Part shown: one piece after another, positions 23,427-35,800 of the stretch
Position numbering within the stretch: position 1 is the stretch's first letter
Layout: each line of letters opens with the position of its first letter
Source of the DNA: Rachycentron canadum
Taxonomy: Eukaryota > Chordata > Actinopteri > Carangiformes > Rachycentridae
DNA: 64,000 nucleotides
NCBI GenBank assembly: GCA_038496675.1
Contig: CM076663.1
Span: forward strand, 17,827,290 to 17,891,289
Reading direction: 5' to 3'
The notes under the pieces: generated by a model
Databases searched by the model: none
Seen by the model: the letters and a program-made list of their open reading frames with translations, nothing else
Told to the model about the DNA's origin: nothing
Program-made: the position numbers and the translations under genes

Positions 23427-24440
23427 GTTATTATTATTATATAACCAAGAGGACTGATCCTTGAATTGATTTTGCTGTGGCTCCCTCCGAGGCCCCTCTG
23501 GAGTCTACAATGGGATGAGCACCCAGCCTCTGTCTAGCCCACATACAGTACTCACATGCAGGTGACAGCCCGCTGCCATGCAAGGAGACTGGTGACTTTG
23601 TTTTTTTGCATAAAAACGGGAAACATGCATAGTTAAAGCAGCTTGGCTTTGTTCAAAAGAAAAATAAAAAGATCCAAGCACCTCCAAAGTGTACTCGAAG
23701 GCAGATATATATTTTTTAAACCTTTGAGCAGAACCATCTAATTCCCAGTAAGGAAGTAAATGAGGGCATTTACCAATTGTCAAACCTAAATATTGTACAT
23801 TTAACTTGTAGGACACTGAGAACAGATTGCGTGTGTGAATTAGTGTCTGGCAATCTGTCTGACTCTTGACCCTTTTATACAGCCATGGTGTGAATGTTCT
23901 TCTGGATAAGGGGGGGGGGGTTGTGACCACAGAGCCTGATTGACATCTGTGAGAGCTGGCGTGACTCGATAGACAATGTTGTTGCATGTCATGAATGATT
24001 TTAAAATGCCAGCATGCAAAGATCACAAAATCGGGCAACATTATACATCAAATGCTTTGTTTGGTTCAGTGTTCAGCAGAAAAGGTAGCATAATGAGGGG
24101 TCTTCTTCATGGCAATATAGCACAATCTCTGTTTAAAAGTGGCTTATATCTTTCCTTTTCTTGCCTGTTAGTCAAGGTGTTTGCTATCACCAGTTCCACT
24201 AGCGACTGTAGCTGAAGAATGAGTCTATGTTTGCTTTGCTCAGTATTCCTCCCTCCCCTTCAACCTGTGCCAAGAAGGCAGCAGTAATAAGTACTATATT
24301 AAAGAGCCTTTGTGCCTGATATGCTCAGTTCAGTGTGAGTCCAAGCCATCTGTATTTGAGCACTCAGCAGAGTGTGGGCCAAATTCTGGGGTGTTTTAGG
24401 GTTTTTTTTTTCCTTGTGTGGGTCCAGCCTAATATCTAAG
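22900..24440. other. Spacer between hmbox1 promoter and GJB4-like connexin
   Basis: AT-rich sequence containing the ATT microsatellite and an 11-G run. It should include the connexin promoter and leader exon, since connexin genes usually carry an untranslated first exon; I could not place these. A T-rich tract ending gggtccag at about 24426 is a possible acceptor for the coding exon. A 178-codon open frame on the minus strand (23505-24041) has no protein-like features and is not called. Confidence 0.5.
23358..23440. repeat. AAT/ATT trinucleotide microsatellite
   Basis: An imperfect AAT run passes into a long ATT run in the spacer between hmbox1 and the first connexin. Confidence 0.9.
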
Positions 24441-24447
24441 ACAAACC

Positions 24448-25402
24448 ATGAACTGGGCCTTCCTCGAGGGCCTCCTCAGCGGGGTGAACAAGTACTCGAC
24501 AGCGTTCGGTCGAATCTGGCTGGCTATTGTTTTCATTTTCAGGCTTTTAGTTTTCCTGGTGGCTTGCGAGAAGGTATGGGGTGATGAGCAGAAGGACTTT
24601 GACTGCAACACCCGCCAACCCGGTTGCCACAATGTCTGCTACGACCACTACTATCCCATCTCCTACACCCGACTCTGGGCTCTCCAGCTGATCTTTGTCA
24701 CATGCCCGTCGTTTCTTGTGACTCTCCATGTGGCCTACAGAGAAGACCGGGAGCGCAAACATCGGCTCAAGCACGGAGAAGACTGTGTCCCTCTGTACAA
24801 TAACACAGGGAAGAAACAAGGGGGTCTCTGGTGGACCTACTTCTTCAGCCTGATCTTCAAGATAACAGTAGATGCAGTGTTTGTCTTCTTGCTGTTCTAC
24901 ATCTACGAGGCCACTTTCTTCCCTCCCTTGGTCAAATGCAATCAAGACCCATGTCCGAATGTTGTGGACTGCTACATTGCCAGGTAAAAGCAGCTTAGAT
25001 CCTGGAATATGAATGGTTGAACTTAGCCTCTGACCTCTACTATTAAAAAGCAAGAATCAATAAATCTTGTTGCTGTATCTCTCATCTTTGACCATGTTTC
25101 CCACCAGGCCCACGGAGAAGAAAATATTCACCGTTTTCATGGTGATCACCAGCTTTGTGTGCATCTTCCTCACTCTCTGCGAGGTCTTCTACCTGTGTGG
25201 AAAGAGGTTCTGGGAGTGTTGCGGAGGAGGACCACACTCCGTGAGAGAAAACTCTTTCATGATGACCAGAACTCCTCTGACTGGTAAAGAAAACTCGGCT
25301 TACAAAGATCCTGTCCTGGAGAAGGGAAAGATTGCCGACAGTGGCAACGGAGAAGTGGGCAAAGAGAGTTCAGCCCCAGCGTACAGCATAGCAGTCTCCT
25401 GA
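24448..25402 (+). CDS. Gap junction beta connexin, GJB4 (Cx30.3)-like, two coding exons
   Basis: Exons 24448-24983 and 25108-25402; joined 831 nt, 276 residues. Connexins form hexameric hemichannels that dock between cells and pass ions and small metabolites. It begins MNWAFLEGLLSGVNKYSTAF, close to mammalian GJB4. Both extracellular loops keep three cysteines: loop 1 CNTRQPGCHNVC and loop 2 CNQDPCPNVVDC. Four membrane segments lie at about residues 22-40, 76-95, 130-152 and 186-208. The 124-bp intron (AG|GTAAAA to ccaccag|G) interrupts the Arg codon of CYIAR-PTEK before TM4; reading through gives an immediate stop, so splicing is needed. The tail is about 65 residues and ends SIAVS. The neighbour at 27495 has no intron at this site. 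Orthology within GJB3/4/5/7 is not certain. Confidence 0.93.
24984..25107 (+). other. Intron inside the connexin coding sequence
   Basis: 124 bp, starting gtaaaag and ending ttcccaccag. It falls between codon positions 2 and 3 of the Arg in YIAR-PTEK. Vertebrate beta-connexin coding sequences are usually uninterrupted, so this is probably a lineage-specific gain. Confidence 0.85.
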
Positions 25403-25673
25403 GAGACATCAACATCATGAGTTTGACTTAAGAGAACAAAATTAAAATCTTGGTAGATATTTATACTGTTGGCCAGAATTATGAGGGATTGCTGTTTACA
25501 AAGTCATATAATTTTTACATCAGAGATTTTTAATGTTTTTGTCCTTTAATATTGTTGAGTTAAACATATGTAATATGAAACTACCGATATATAGTAGAGG
25601 TGATTTACTTTGTCTGTTGATATGATAATTTGTTATTATTTAATTATCTGTTTCTAAAATACTGTGGTCACAA

Positions 25674-25754
25674 AATAAATTGCTGGACTTGCCCTGTGTA
25701 TATTAAACAAATATAAGAGCATATGCAATGTCATGAACCTAACCCAGAAATAAA
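25674..25754 (+). terminator. Poly(A) signals of GJB4-like connexin
   Basis: AATAAA occurs at 25674-25679 and 25749-25754, about 270 and 350 bp after the stop codon, in AT-rich 3'UTR. Either could be used. Confidence 0.55.
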
Positions 25755-25759
25755 GACAG

Positions 25760-27400
25760 ATGCCATTTATCTAAAATAAACCACCTTCCCTTTTAATTTG
25801 CTGTTGCCCATTTTTATCCCTGTATGGAAAGTTTTGGATGTCTATAGTATTAAAGTGATGACCTGTGTATCATCCAGGTAATTTTTTTGAACAAAGCCTT
25901 GTCCAGTGTGTTTTTGGGACAGAGATCTGTCATTTCTCTTCAATATACAAGCCAGGGTGGGTGTAGAGGTATAGAATGGATTAAACCAAAAACCAGTGAG
26001 CGTGCGGAGTAAAACATGTCTAAAAGTGATCAGAAAAAACACAACATGTTTGAGTACAAAATAATCAGCATGTGTTTTTAATGAAGGGAGTAGCATTATT
26101 GACAAAAGTTGATAAAATCACCACTCCCACAGTAAGTTTCAAACCACCGTGATGAAAATTTAATTCATCCTGCACTCCTTTTAGAGCAGGCCAACAGACT
26201 GAGAGGCAGTGACTGTTGTACATTCTTACCTGAGACAATGAACAAGCAAAGGCTTTGTTGTATCTGATTTTGCGACACTGGCTCTCCATATCTCGGATGT
26301 AGTTTAAAGGTCCCAGAGATCTTGCTCAAACAAATGTTAGGTGGTGCCCCTGTTTAATTCCGATTAGTCAAAAGCTACAAAAGGGGCATATCTCCACGTT
26401 GCAGCTGCTTAATGGAGCTGATATGAAGTCACCTGTGAGGAAACGTGGTGATCAGAGTGGACAAACATACCTGAACGAGGTTTACTACGTTTTGTTCGTT
26501 AAAATTATACATTATCACATTTGTTAATTTGCACAGGCACACTCAGTTACACAAGTCTTTATTTGGTCAAACCACTGATGTCTACTTTGTTTTTTAGGTG
26601 AAGTATGTTTTTACTTCAGACCTACAACTGCCAAAGTACATTCATTGTTCCTGGAGCTCTTCGCTGAGTGTCAGCTCAAAGATAAATTGATGCTGACAAG
26701 AACCTGAAAAAAAATTGTTCATAAGTAGCTGAAGTTTTAAAGAGAGCTCAGGGTGGATGCCAAAAGTGGCCACACCTCCAGATTATAGCCAAGAGTTGAT
26801 TCGTGTACTCAGTCAATATTGGACACCCACTGCAGGAGAGAGATTGTCCAAAGCAAGCAGTGAACCTAATCTTATTCTAAATCTATTTCCAAGACGGGAC
26901 ATGATCGCCTGAGTAGTAAACCAGACTAAGGTCAGCTTAAGGTAAGGCTGAAGGTAAATTTGTCATGTTTAGTGTATGAAAATTTTAAATTTGTATTCAA
27001 TTTTAAAAACTTTGAAACATGAAATTTAGGTGTCGATTTCTGTAGTGAGAGGGAGGAAAAGAGGTCTACATTCAAACTTCAGCCTGAACTTTCCTAAAGG
27101 TTTTCTCGGCTGAAACCAAGTATTCCTGTGCACTGTTTTATGTGCTGGACGAGTCAGTATTTTATCAATTATTGAAGGCATCTCTCTTCAAAGAACCAAA
27201 ATGACAAGATTTATAACTGGTGAGAAGTGGTCCAGATTTTTGAGGTTTTGGAATATCAGTGAAATGTCTGATCGGAGAAGAAAACACTGATTGAAAATAC
27301 ACTGAAACATTTAGAAGAGATAAGAGAATATACTGCTAATTCAGGGCTGGTTTTCTATATTTTTTGTATTATTTCATTAACTTTGCCTTTGTGTCTTTAT
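25760..27400. other. Spacer between the two connexins
   Basis: AT-rich with no recognised gene or repeat family. It presumably holds the promoter and untranslated leader exon of the downstream connexin; a tract ending aactctgcag at about 27419 is a likely acceptor for that gene's coding exon. Confidence 0.45.
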
Positions 27401-27494
27401 TGTGTTCTAACTCTGCAGTTTATTAAGTTTCCCTCCTGCCACGTTTAAAGACAGACCTCTAAAGAGTCAAAAGAACTGAATCAAAGCTGAACTC

Positions 27495-28226
27495 ATGGAT
27501 TGGAAGTTTCTCCAGGGTCTTCTTAGTGGAGTCAACAAGTACTCCACTGCCTTTGGACGCATCTGGCTATCAGTGGTCTTTGTCTTCCGGGTGTTGGTCT
27601 TCGTGGTGGCTGCCGAGCGTGTCTGGAGTGACGACCAGGGACACTTTGACTGCAACACCCGCCAACCAGGTTGCACCAACATCTGCTATGACTACTTCTT
27701 CCCCATCTCCCACATTCGTCTGTGGGCTCTCCAGCTCATCTTTGTTACCTGCCCATCATTCATGGTGGTTTTACACGTGGCCTACCGAGAAGAGCGGGAA
27801 CGCAAGTACCAGGCCAAGCACGGCGATAATACTCACCTGTACGACAACCCAGGCCAAAAGCACGGTGGTCTCTGGTGGACTTATCTGATAAGTCTGTTTA
27901 TCAAAACCACCTTTGAAGTCACGTTTCTCTACTTGCTTCACTACATCTATGACAGCTTCAAGCTGCCCAGGAAGGTCCAGTGTGACGTCAGCCCCTGTCC
28001 CAATTTGGTGAACTGCTACATTTCCCGGCCCACTGAGAAAACCATTTTCACCTACTTCATGGTGGGGGCGTCTGTTCTATGTGTGGTTCTTAACATCTGT
28101 GAGATTTTTTATCTGATTGCAACCAGGATGGTGAATCTCAAACATCGTGGCACTATCCACACTTCAACTAGAAAGATCCACTCTGGCGTGGACTGTGATG
28201 GCTGCAACTCCTCTCTTACATCATAG
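27495..28226 (+). CDS. gjb3: Gap junction beta connexin, GJB3 (Cx31)-like, single coding exon
   Basis: 243 residues from an uninterrupted frame starting MDWKFLQGLLSGVNKYSTAF. The body matches mammalian GJB3 closely (SVVFVFRVLVF, VAYREERERKYQAKHGD, FTYFMVGASVLC). Loop cysteines are CNTRQPGCTNIC and CDVSPCPNLVNC. Four membrane segments flank a cytoplasmic loop carrying YDNPGQKHGGLWWTYL. The tail is short (about 35 residues after TM4) and ends SSLTS, shorter than in human GJB3. It lies 2.1 kb downstream of the GJB4-like gene in the same orientation, so the pair looks like a tandem duplicate, as in the mammalian GJB3/4/5 cluster. Co-expression in epithelia is known for mammalian relatives; here it is inference. 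The symbol is by similarity; fish nomenclature (for example cx35.4-type names) may differ. Confidence 0.93.
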   Translation: MDWKFLQGLLSGVNKYSTAFGRIWLSVVFVFRVLVFVVAAERVWSDDQGHFDCNTRQPGCTNICYDYFFPISHIRLWALQLIFVTCPSFMVVLHVAYREERERKYQAKHGDNTHLYDNPGQKHGGLWWTYLISLFIKTTFEVTFLYLLHYIYDSFKLPRKVQCDVSPCPNLVNCYISRPTEKTIFTYFMVGASVLCVVLNICEIFYLIATRMVNLKHRGTIHTSTRKIHSGVDCDGCNSSLTS

Positions 28227-28805
28227 TGTGTACAATCAAGATGTCTTCTCTATTTGATTAACTTTAGGGTTATATTTTTTCTCTATTAAAGGACAAGTTC
28301 ACTTTTTGTCAAGTATGACTTAAAGCAATAGTCAGATGAGTTTATGTATTCAAAGGTGTTGTTTGCAATTGTTCCTCTTGCCTTTATCAATGTGAAAAAA
28401 TGTCTGCATGCATTTTTACACAGAGCAAGCACTGGGGATGTGGAGGAAATTGGAAATGATCTCTACCTGGCAGGAGGAACGAGCAACCAGTAACTCATTA
28501 AATGCATCTATTGGCACATGTCTGTTGTTTTCAAAGGTGTGGGAAGGGTGAACCTTTCCCTTGAGGGTATTTCAATTTTAAGTGTACATTTGACAAAAAC
28601 ATTCTCTGCCTTTTAAAGTTGGAATTATTTTTCCACATGTGTAATATATATTTCTGGACCAGAAGAGAGCTGAATGATACATAATGCATTCACGTATCTT
28701 TAAGTTAAAAGGGGACTGGATTTGTGACTGTTATCAGCATAACTGTGACCAAAACGGACATATTTGTTTTATGTATTTCCTGAGAAAGATTATCAAAACA
28801 CTGAG

Positions 28806-29103
28806 AATAAAGTTTTTCAAACTTTTCCACTTGAAATGCAGGTTCACGGGAAATTATTTGCTTTCTCCTCCTTTGAGGTTGCCTTTTCTCCACTTGGTGG
28901 CACTAAAGGCCTATTGCACATTATCACTGAAGGATGAGAAGCCATCAGAAAATATGGTGATGATTCCAGGCCCAAATCTCTCATTTTACTAAAAAGTCAA
29001 CCACGAATTTCTATGTTCATGAACTGTAGCTTTTGTGATACTCAAACTTTATGTTAAGGTTAGTGACATGAGGATCTTAATGGCACTTCTGGAATGAAAT
29101 AAA
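28806..29103 (+). terminator. gjb3: Poly(A) signals of GJB3-like connexin
   Basis: AATAAA at 28806-28811 and again at 29098-29103, after about 0.6-0.9 kb of 3'UTR. Confidence 0.5.
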
Positions 29104-29679
29104 CGTTGTCTTCATATGTTACTGATAATAGATTACTTGTAATCAAACTGCAGTTGGCAAAAACAGCCTTTTAATGCTAAAATAACTTTTATGAAAAAGG
29201 CTGATGACTGTGGTGAAGGATGCATTTAGTTTTTTTTTTTCAACCACAAAAAACATGGAGGGCAGTCATCTGGTGCACCTGCGCTCATTTGGATCAAAGT
29301 TGCCCATAATAGACAACGGATGACTTTGGTTTCAAAATAAAAGCATAATATGCCTTACCTAGTAAAGAGGAATTTTCTGCAGGAGTGTATGTAACGAAAT
29401 CTTTTAGTATTGATTTAATACATAATAGTTCTTAAATGCAACCTTTGGTACCTTTTGTTTACGTGGTTAAATAATTGCAATAGTATGTTTTTTTGTTTTT
29501 TTTTACTATATGCAATTTTACTAAATGTCACTTGAAAAAATACACAATTTGAGTCAAAGTTAATTAACCTATTATACTCTACTAAAAAAAATAAATAAAT
29601 AAAATCTGATAAACAATCAATGATGACATGTTCGAGAAAAGGATGAGATTTTATTTTGAAATGCTGGAGCAGTAGTGTC

Positions 29680-29811
29680 ATTTTGTGTCTTCCCTGCTTT
29701 CTGTCTGCCCGGGACGTCGTGGTGTGAGCAGAAGGGATACTAGTGAAGAGGGGACAACAAAGTCAACACACAGCGCCTTCTGTAGTTGAACCGGATGGTG
29801 ACCTGACGGAG
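29680..29811 (+). promoter_or_regulatory. tmem54: tmem54 5'UTR/promoter region
   Basis: Moderately GC-rich sequence with several CpGs leads into the ATG at 29812. The donor GCAG|GTAGGA follows at 29825. No TATA box is clear and the start site is not defined. Confidence 0.4.
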
Positions 29812-32800
29812 ATGACCGGCGCAGGTAGGAGATGAGAGCTGGGAGGTTTGTGTAAAAACGTGTGAGGGTGCGCACAGTGTTTGTTTAGAAGTTTGGTAGC
29901 GCTGGTCAGGTGTGGCTGCAGAGGATGGAGGCTTTGACGTCGCGTTATCTCGCCATTGTTAATGGATCTGTTTGAACAACACTTGCATCAAAGCGATGGT
30001 TTGAATGATGATTATTTTTTGGTCGTGATTTCCTACGTTGACCTCAAGACTTAGTACTTCAGACCTGTGTAGAACGTGCAGCTTTTGGCCCACACGGTTA
30101 CAAAGTATGCAGGGATGTGCCCTGCATTATACAGACACACACACACACACACACGCACGCACACACAAATATATAGACTCATTACAAAACTGCACTTCAT
30201 TATATATCCATGATTCTGTATAAATAACACTCGTGTCACATCATATGAAATGACCAGATTGAAGACAACAGCCACATTCAACAAATTGATCCTGTAACAT
30301 TACATGTTTGTCACTGGTGTTGATTACAATTAGATTCAGACAAGATTTTCTTCCGATTTGTTACTTTTCATGTGTTTGGTATAAAAAAGTGACATTTTAC
30401 ACATTTTACACACTTACTGGTGTAAATTGAAAATGCTGCTTATATGTTTTGTTTATTTGTGGTTTTAGAAGCAGCGATGATTGATTTAACACATGTATCT
30501 ATTGTTATTCATGTAAAATGTACTTCTGTTCTTCTTAATTATTGTTCAGTCAACTCTATACATGTGTTTGGGCCAGGCCCAGTGTTCACAGCCTGTACTA
30601 TGGTTATGTGCTTTGCAGCTAATCATTAATGCAGGTGACATCTTTGTGGTGCTTTTGACCAGGCTCCTCTGTGTCTCTGATCAATACCACATGGTCAGCG
30701 ATGATGATGTAACATTATCTGAAATCACTGCAACTCTCTCTGCTTTGTACTGAGTTTTCAAAGAAATGTTTAACAGGCTAGAACACCAACTTGCTTGCCT
30801 CCTCAGGAGTGTGTTGTTCCAGCCTGGAGGAACCGCAGGCCCTGATGAAGATGGGTCTGAGCATGGTCCTCATCGGTCATGTTAACTTCCTGTTAGGAGC
30901 GCTGGTGCACGGTGTGGTGCTCAGACACATTAACCTCCAAAAGCAGGCCCAGGCCATGGAGTATGCTATCTCTAATGTAGTGGCTCTCACCTCTGGCCTG
31001 GTGGTGAGTGTATACACATATAAAGTACATTCAAAAAGCTTAAAGTCATTAAAATTAATTTTATCTCTCTGATCACTCTATACACAATACCTCATAATGA
31101 CAAAGTGAAAACTGAATTTTATACATTTTTGCTAATTGAAATTCAAAATTAGCTCTGTTTTCTCTTGCTCGTCTTTGGGATGTTTCTACAGCCGGACTGA
31201 AGTCTGTCTGCAGTTAGTTCAGCTGATTGAAGATATGATTGTCTGATTCGGTTGATAATTTCAAACTGATAATCTGAATTGCATATGTAGTTAAAAGGGC
31301 TATTCTGTAATGATTTTGTCAGGCCTGACAAAAACATCTTTCAAGACTGCTTAAACACATCTTTGAAATGCCTGTAAAGATAACACAGCCTTCATGTTGA
31401 GCTAATGTGAAATCTTTATTTACATTTTTTACAATCTTACATTTTTAATTTTCTGGTCATTTAGCAGGATATCTAGTGTTATTTCTCCCCATGTAGTCAT
31501 ATACAATACACATCTGTCTGTCTCTCTGCAGGGGATTATTGTTGGCATCCTGGCTATTGTTCTGTCCAAAAACAAGAAGAGCAGAGGCCTGGTTAGTATC
31601 ACTTACAATCTAACTTAACCTACAAACTTTCCTTTTTTTTCTTTTTTTTTTTAACTGCGAAGTTCTCAAGAACTCATTAAAAAAGATAAAAATGAATGAT
31701 GTTAATATACTAATACAAACAGGTGTACAGTATGTTCTGCTGTTATGACTTTCTTTATCCTAGTCTTTTTATTATTATTATTTATCTGTTCTAGTCTCTG
31801 ATCATTCTCTGGCAGAGCAGTGTTTCTCATCACTGTCTACACATACACCTTCATTCTCATTGATATTTTACAACTTTCTCACACTTGATTCCCAGCCTTC
31901 CTCTCTGTCTGTCAATTCAGGAGGACATTGAAAAATCCCTTTGAGTTCCTGCATGTTGCTTCACGTGTCTGAGTTCAGCCCTGCAGAGCAGGAATACTGT
32001 TTTTCTTCTTTTCTTCTCTTACTCCAGTTGAGCAGTTCTCTGTTTATTCAGTCAGCTGTCAGGCTGCTCGGACGGGACAGACAAGGCAGTGATCTGAACA
32101 GAATGAGTAAGCCGGGGCAAACCTGCTATGATAAACCACTCCTGGTTTCCTTTGTCAGTGAGAGCAGCTGTGAACCGGGCTGGGGCAGAGCTGACAAGCA
32201 GCAGGTTCCCTCCCTGTCCAGCTTGTTATCTTATTCAGTCAGCCAGCCAGCCATCACCTGGCATGAATAACATGTAACCGCAACACTCCCTTTTTCACAT
32301 TAACGTACCTCTTTATCACATATGATGGCTACTACACTTTCTAATCTCCCAGACAGATCGTTGCTTAACCTAATCAGGTTTTAATCTAATTACTCACTCA
32401 TCTTCACAAAGCAATTTTAAAGGTGTAGAGACTTAGTGTACGCATGTCTCACCCTCTGTAAATGTCTTAAAGGTTGGGCTTCTCTATTCAGAACATTTAT
32501 TCATCATGCAGAGCTGATAACTTTAGAAGGTAGTTTGACTAAGTCTTACGCAATATTTCCATAACTATCAACAAATTCCATAAAAGACCAAAACCAACAG
32601 TGTGTGAGTCTCAGTCCTTATGGACACCCCTGTCCTGTCTGTGGCAGCCTCACGCCTATTGGCTCTTACTGAAGCTGTGAAGAGGGGTCAGAAAAATAGA
32701 AGTTGGTGTTGGTAGATGGTGTGTACTGGATTGTCTTTAAAATAAATGTGTGTGTGAATAATGATGGTGCTCTGTAGTACAGAGAAGTAAGATATATCAG

Positions 32801-35800
32801 GATTTGGATACACAGACAATACTTGTAGGAGGATCAGTAACTTGTGATTCTTTTTTTATCTACTGACAATTTTAAGTCATTAATCTTTTTTACGATAAGA
32901 AATGCTGAGTTTAAATGTCTTGTTTTGTCTGATCAAAAGTCTTAAATCTTAATTATATATGACAAATACCTGAAACAGTGAATCACTTACCAAACAAGTG
33001 GCTAATTATTTTTTATGTATGTCAGCTTCATGATTATTTGTTTTTAAAAGGGATGCTCCACTGATGTAGAATTGCACTTCCATTAAGTTTTGAAAAATCA
33101 CACGAGACAGGTGAAAAAGTCTGACCTGGTTATTAACACAACATAGCTACTACTTGTATCCAGATGTACAACATGTAACAATAAGAGCAGATTATTTGGA
33201 CAATGACATCCAGTCCATGGGTCTTTGTCAGGTGACTTTTCAACTGGCAGAGCAGCCTTATTACTGGAGAATGTGGTTTCACTGTACAGACTGCATTTGT
33301 TGGTTACAGGTTTACTTTTTTCAGACTTAAAGACTTAAAGAAGAGACATTATACAGCTGTTATACATTATATGGCTGAGTGATACAGTCATTTTCACACA
33401 TGAAAACAATGGAGTTAAGTGACATTTCTATAAAGTAGAAACAATATTCTGTTGGTCTTGATTTTTTTCAAATTTGCATCAATATATTATTGCTTATCTT
33501 TAAATGATCTTTAAACACTTCCATGTTCTAACAGATGCCTTAAATCTGCTATATTTGCTCAGTTTGTATCAGTATTGTTTATTCTTTGTTGTGCTTTTAT
33601 CTATTTACTCTTGCAGATGCCTCCATTTCCCAACTGGGTGCATTGAAGCTGCGTTGCATTGGTAATGAAGTTTTTCTTTCCTTATTGTTTTATTTGTGCG
33701 TCTCCCACAGACGTGGTCGCTTTTCTCAGTCAGTCTGGCAGCATCAATCATGGCAGCAGCTTCAGCCATCGGACTCTTGGTGTCTGTAGTGGCGGCCATC
33801 GTTCATGGCGGGCGGAGCCTCCTGACTCATTGCCGCTTCCCCAATGCCATTGGCTACTCCAGCATCACCAACGAGTGTCCTTTTGACCCCACGCGCATCT
33901 ATGTGAGTGTATTAGTGTGTGTGCTGCAAACGGCAAGATCAAAGCGTGAACTGCTTGTCTTTCCGCAGCAGCTGGCTCTTTGAACAGCTGACCATTGTCG
34001 CTGCTGCATAATCACAACAGGGCGGTGTGGGTGCACGTCATGACATTGTCTCCCTGGTGTGTATGTGTATATAGTGTGGTGAGAGGAGTGCTGGGCTGGG
34101 TGTCTGTCTTTTCTGTCACTCAGTCAGTCAAGCTGGGGGCAGAAATGCTGACCTGACCCTGTCGGCCCACTTTAGGCTCTGTCCTGTTCCAGTGTGCTAC
34201 AGATGGACTGTCAGGCCAGCTCAGCCTCACAGCTGCATCCACGCATCAGCACCACTTTGGCATTTCAGCACAGCTTGTAGTCTACAATTTGTCAGTTAAG
34301 TGACCTTTGTCTTAAACTGGTTTTATACTTGACATAAGAGGTTAATGGCAGTGATGCTGTAGATACATACATATGTAGATACATACAGCGCAGATAGGTT
34401 TATAGTTATAGTTCAGTGTCGGATTTCACCCATTAATAGCACAAACGCAAAAAAAAAGCACTAGATGGACGTACAATGCCTGCGCCTGCTTTGTTTACAT
34501 TTGTTCGTTCACATTTGTGACACTGAGCAAAGGCGTGACTCGTTTCATTATTGAACGGGAGAGTGCTCTCATGCAACTGCCTGTTTACAGTTCATTGTGT
34601 TATTCCCTGTCACAGCAGTGATCACATGGCGCTGAAGCTTGTCTAGCCAGACTGTCAAACACACATAGGTAACACTTTCTTCTCTTAAGAGAATACACAT
34701 TAAAAGTGGTTTATACCTTCATTATAGCATGTTATAGACCATCTATTAAATACATGTATACTACTTATAAATGCTTAACTGGGGGACTTTCTGTTTGCCT
34801 CTGTAGGGGCTATGGCAGCAATCGTGAACACTGTGTGGGGATAGCATGGTCTGCTAACTTAAAAATGACTAAGCCTTCCTACAACTTGCTTAATATTATC
34901 ATCACTATTAACAGTTTCCATCAGTGGAAATGTGTAGTAGAGCACATAAGCAGACTATGCTAACCAGTCACAGTTTAGGTATAGCTCTTTAGCCCCTATG
35001 TGTAGTTACGTTTACAAGGATGTGCACATTAGCTTCTGCGTAGCTGTGGCAGCTACTTGAATTGTTTCCATAGATACCGTTTAATGCAAAACTTTAATGT
35101 TACTTATGGACCAATTCCACATATTTGTCAACCTCAGCATTCAAAAGGACAATGAGCCACAAAACGCTGGTAACCACAAATACATGAAATACTGATAAGA
35201 GACTGTCTAGCTAACGCTGGACTCATATCATTTGAACGCCCATTTATAACCTAAAAGCTATAAACAAATATTCAAATTAGCGTGGTCAACTCATCTGTCG
35301 TGTGCTTCTGTTTACCTCAAGCTAAGTTAGTGAAGCGATTCATTTAGTATAACTGCTGTATTGACTTGTCATGCTAGCTTTAGCTTGTGTGCAGCAGCAA
35401 TGGTAAGCCATCCAAATACTGGGCTCACTAGCTAACATTAAAGGATTCTTGTATTTGACTTGCAACTCACAGTTTGTGTATTCATTCCTGTCACCAATGT
35501 TGAATTCTGAAGAGTTCATTGCTGAGATCTGGAGAATTTGTGACGTCCCTCAGTGAGGTAAAAACGGGCAAGACAAAGTAGTTCAGGTTTTAAACAAACC
35601 CCCCAGGTTAGCCAGACATATTTGAAAGAAAAAATAAAGGTGAAAAGTAAAATGTACATCCAAACTGATCAGTTAGTTTTCATATAGTTAGTGTTATTTT
35701 AGATTTAGTTGGTTAGTTGAAATAATGATAATAAATAAGACATAAGTCATAATAAACTGGATTCCCAACTTCTGTCAGCACAGAAGTGACTATGTTGTGG

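Noticed and set aside
23505..24041. 178-codon minus-strand open frame
   Set aside because: No domain, signal or repeat is recognisable, and residue order looks random. It crosses an 11-G run. Length alone is not enough.
24547..25053. 168-codon minus-strand open frame
   Set aside because: Antisense shadow of the GJB4-like connexin first exon.
27526..27888. 120-codon plus-strand open frame in another frame
   Set aside because: Shadow of the GJB3-like connexin.
31941..32270. 109-codon plus-strand open frame in tmem54 intron 3
   Set aside because: No match in phase to the neighbouring tmem54 exons (31591 joins 33711 in frame) and no family features.
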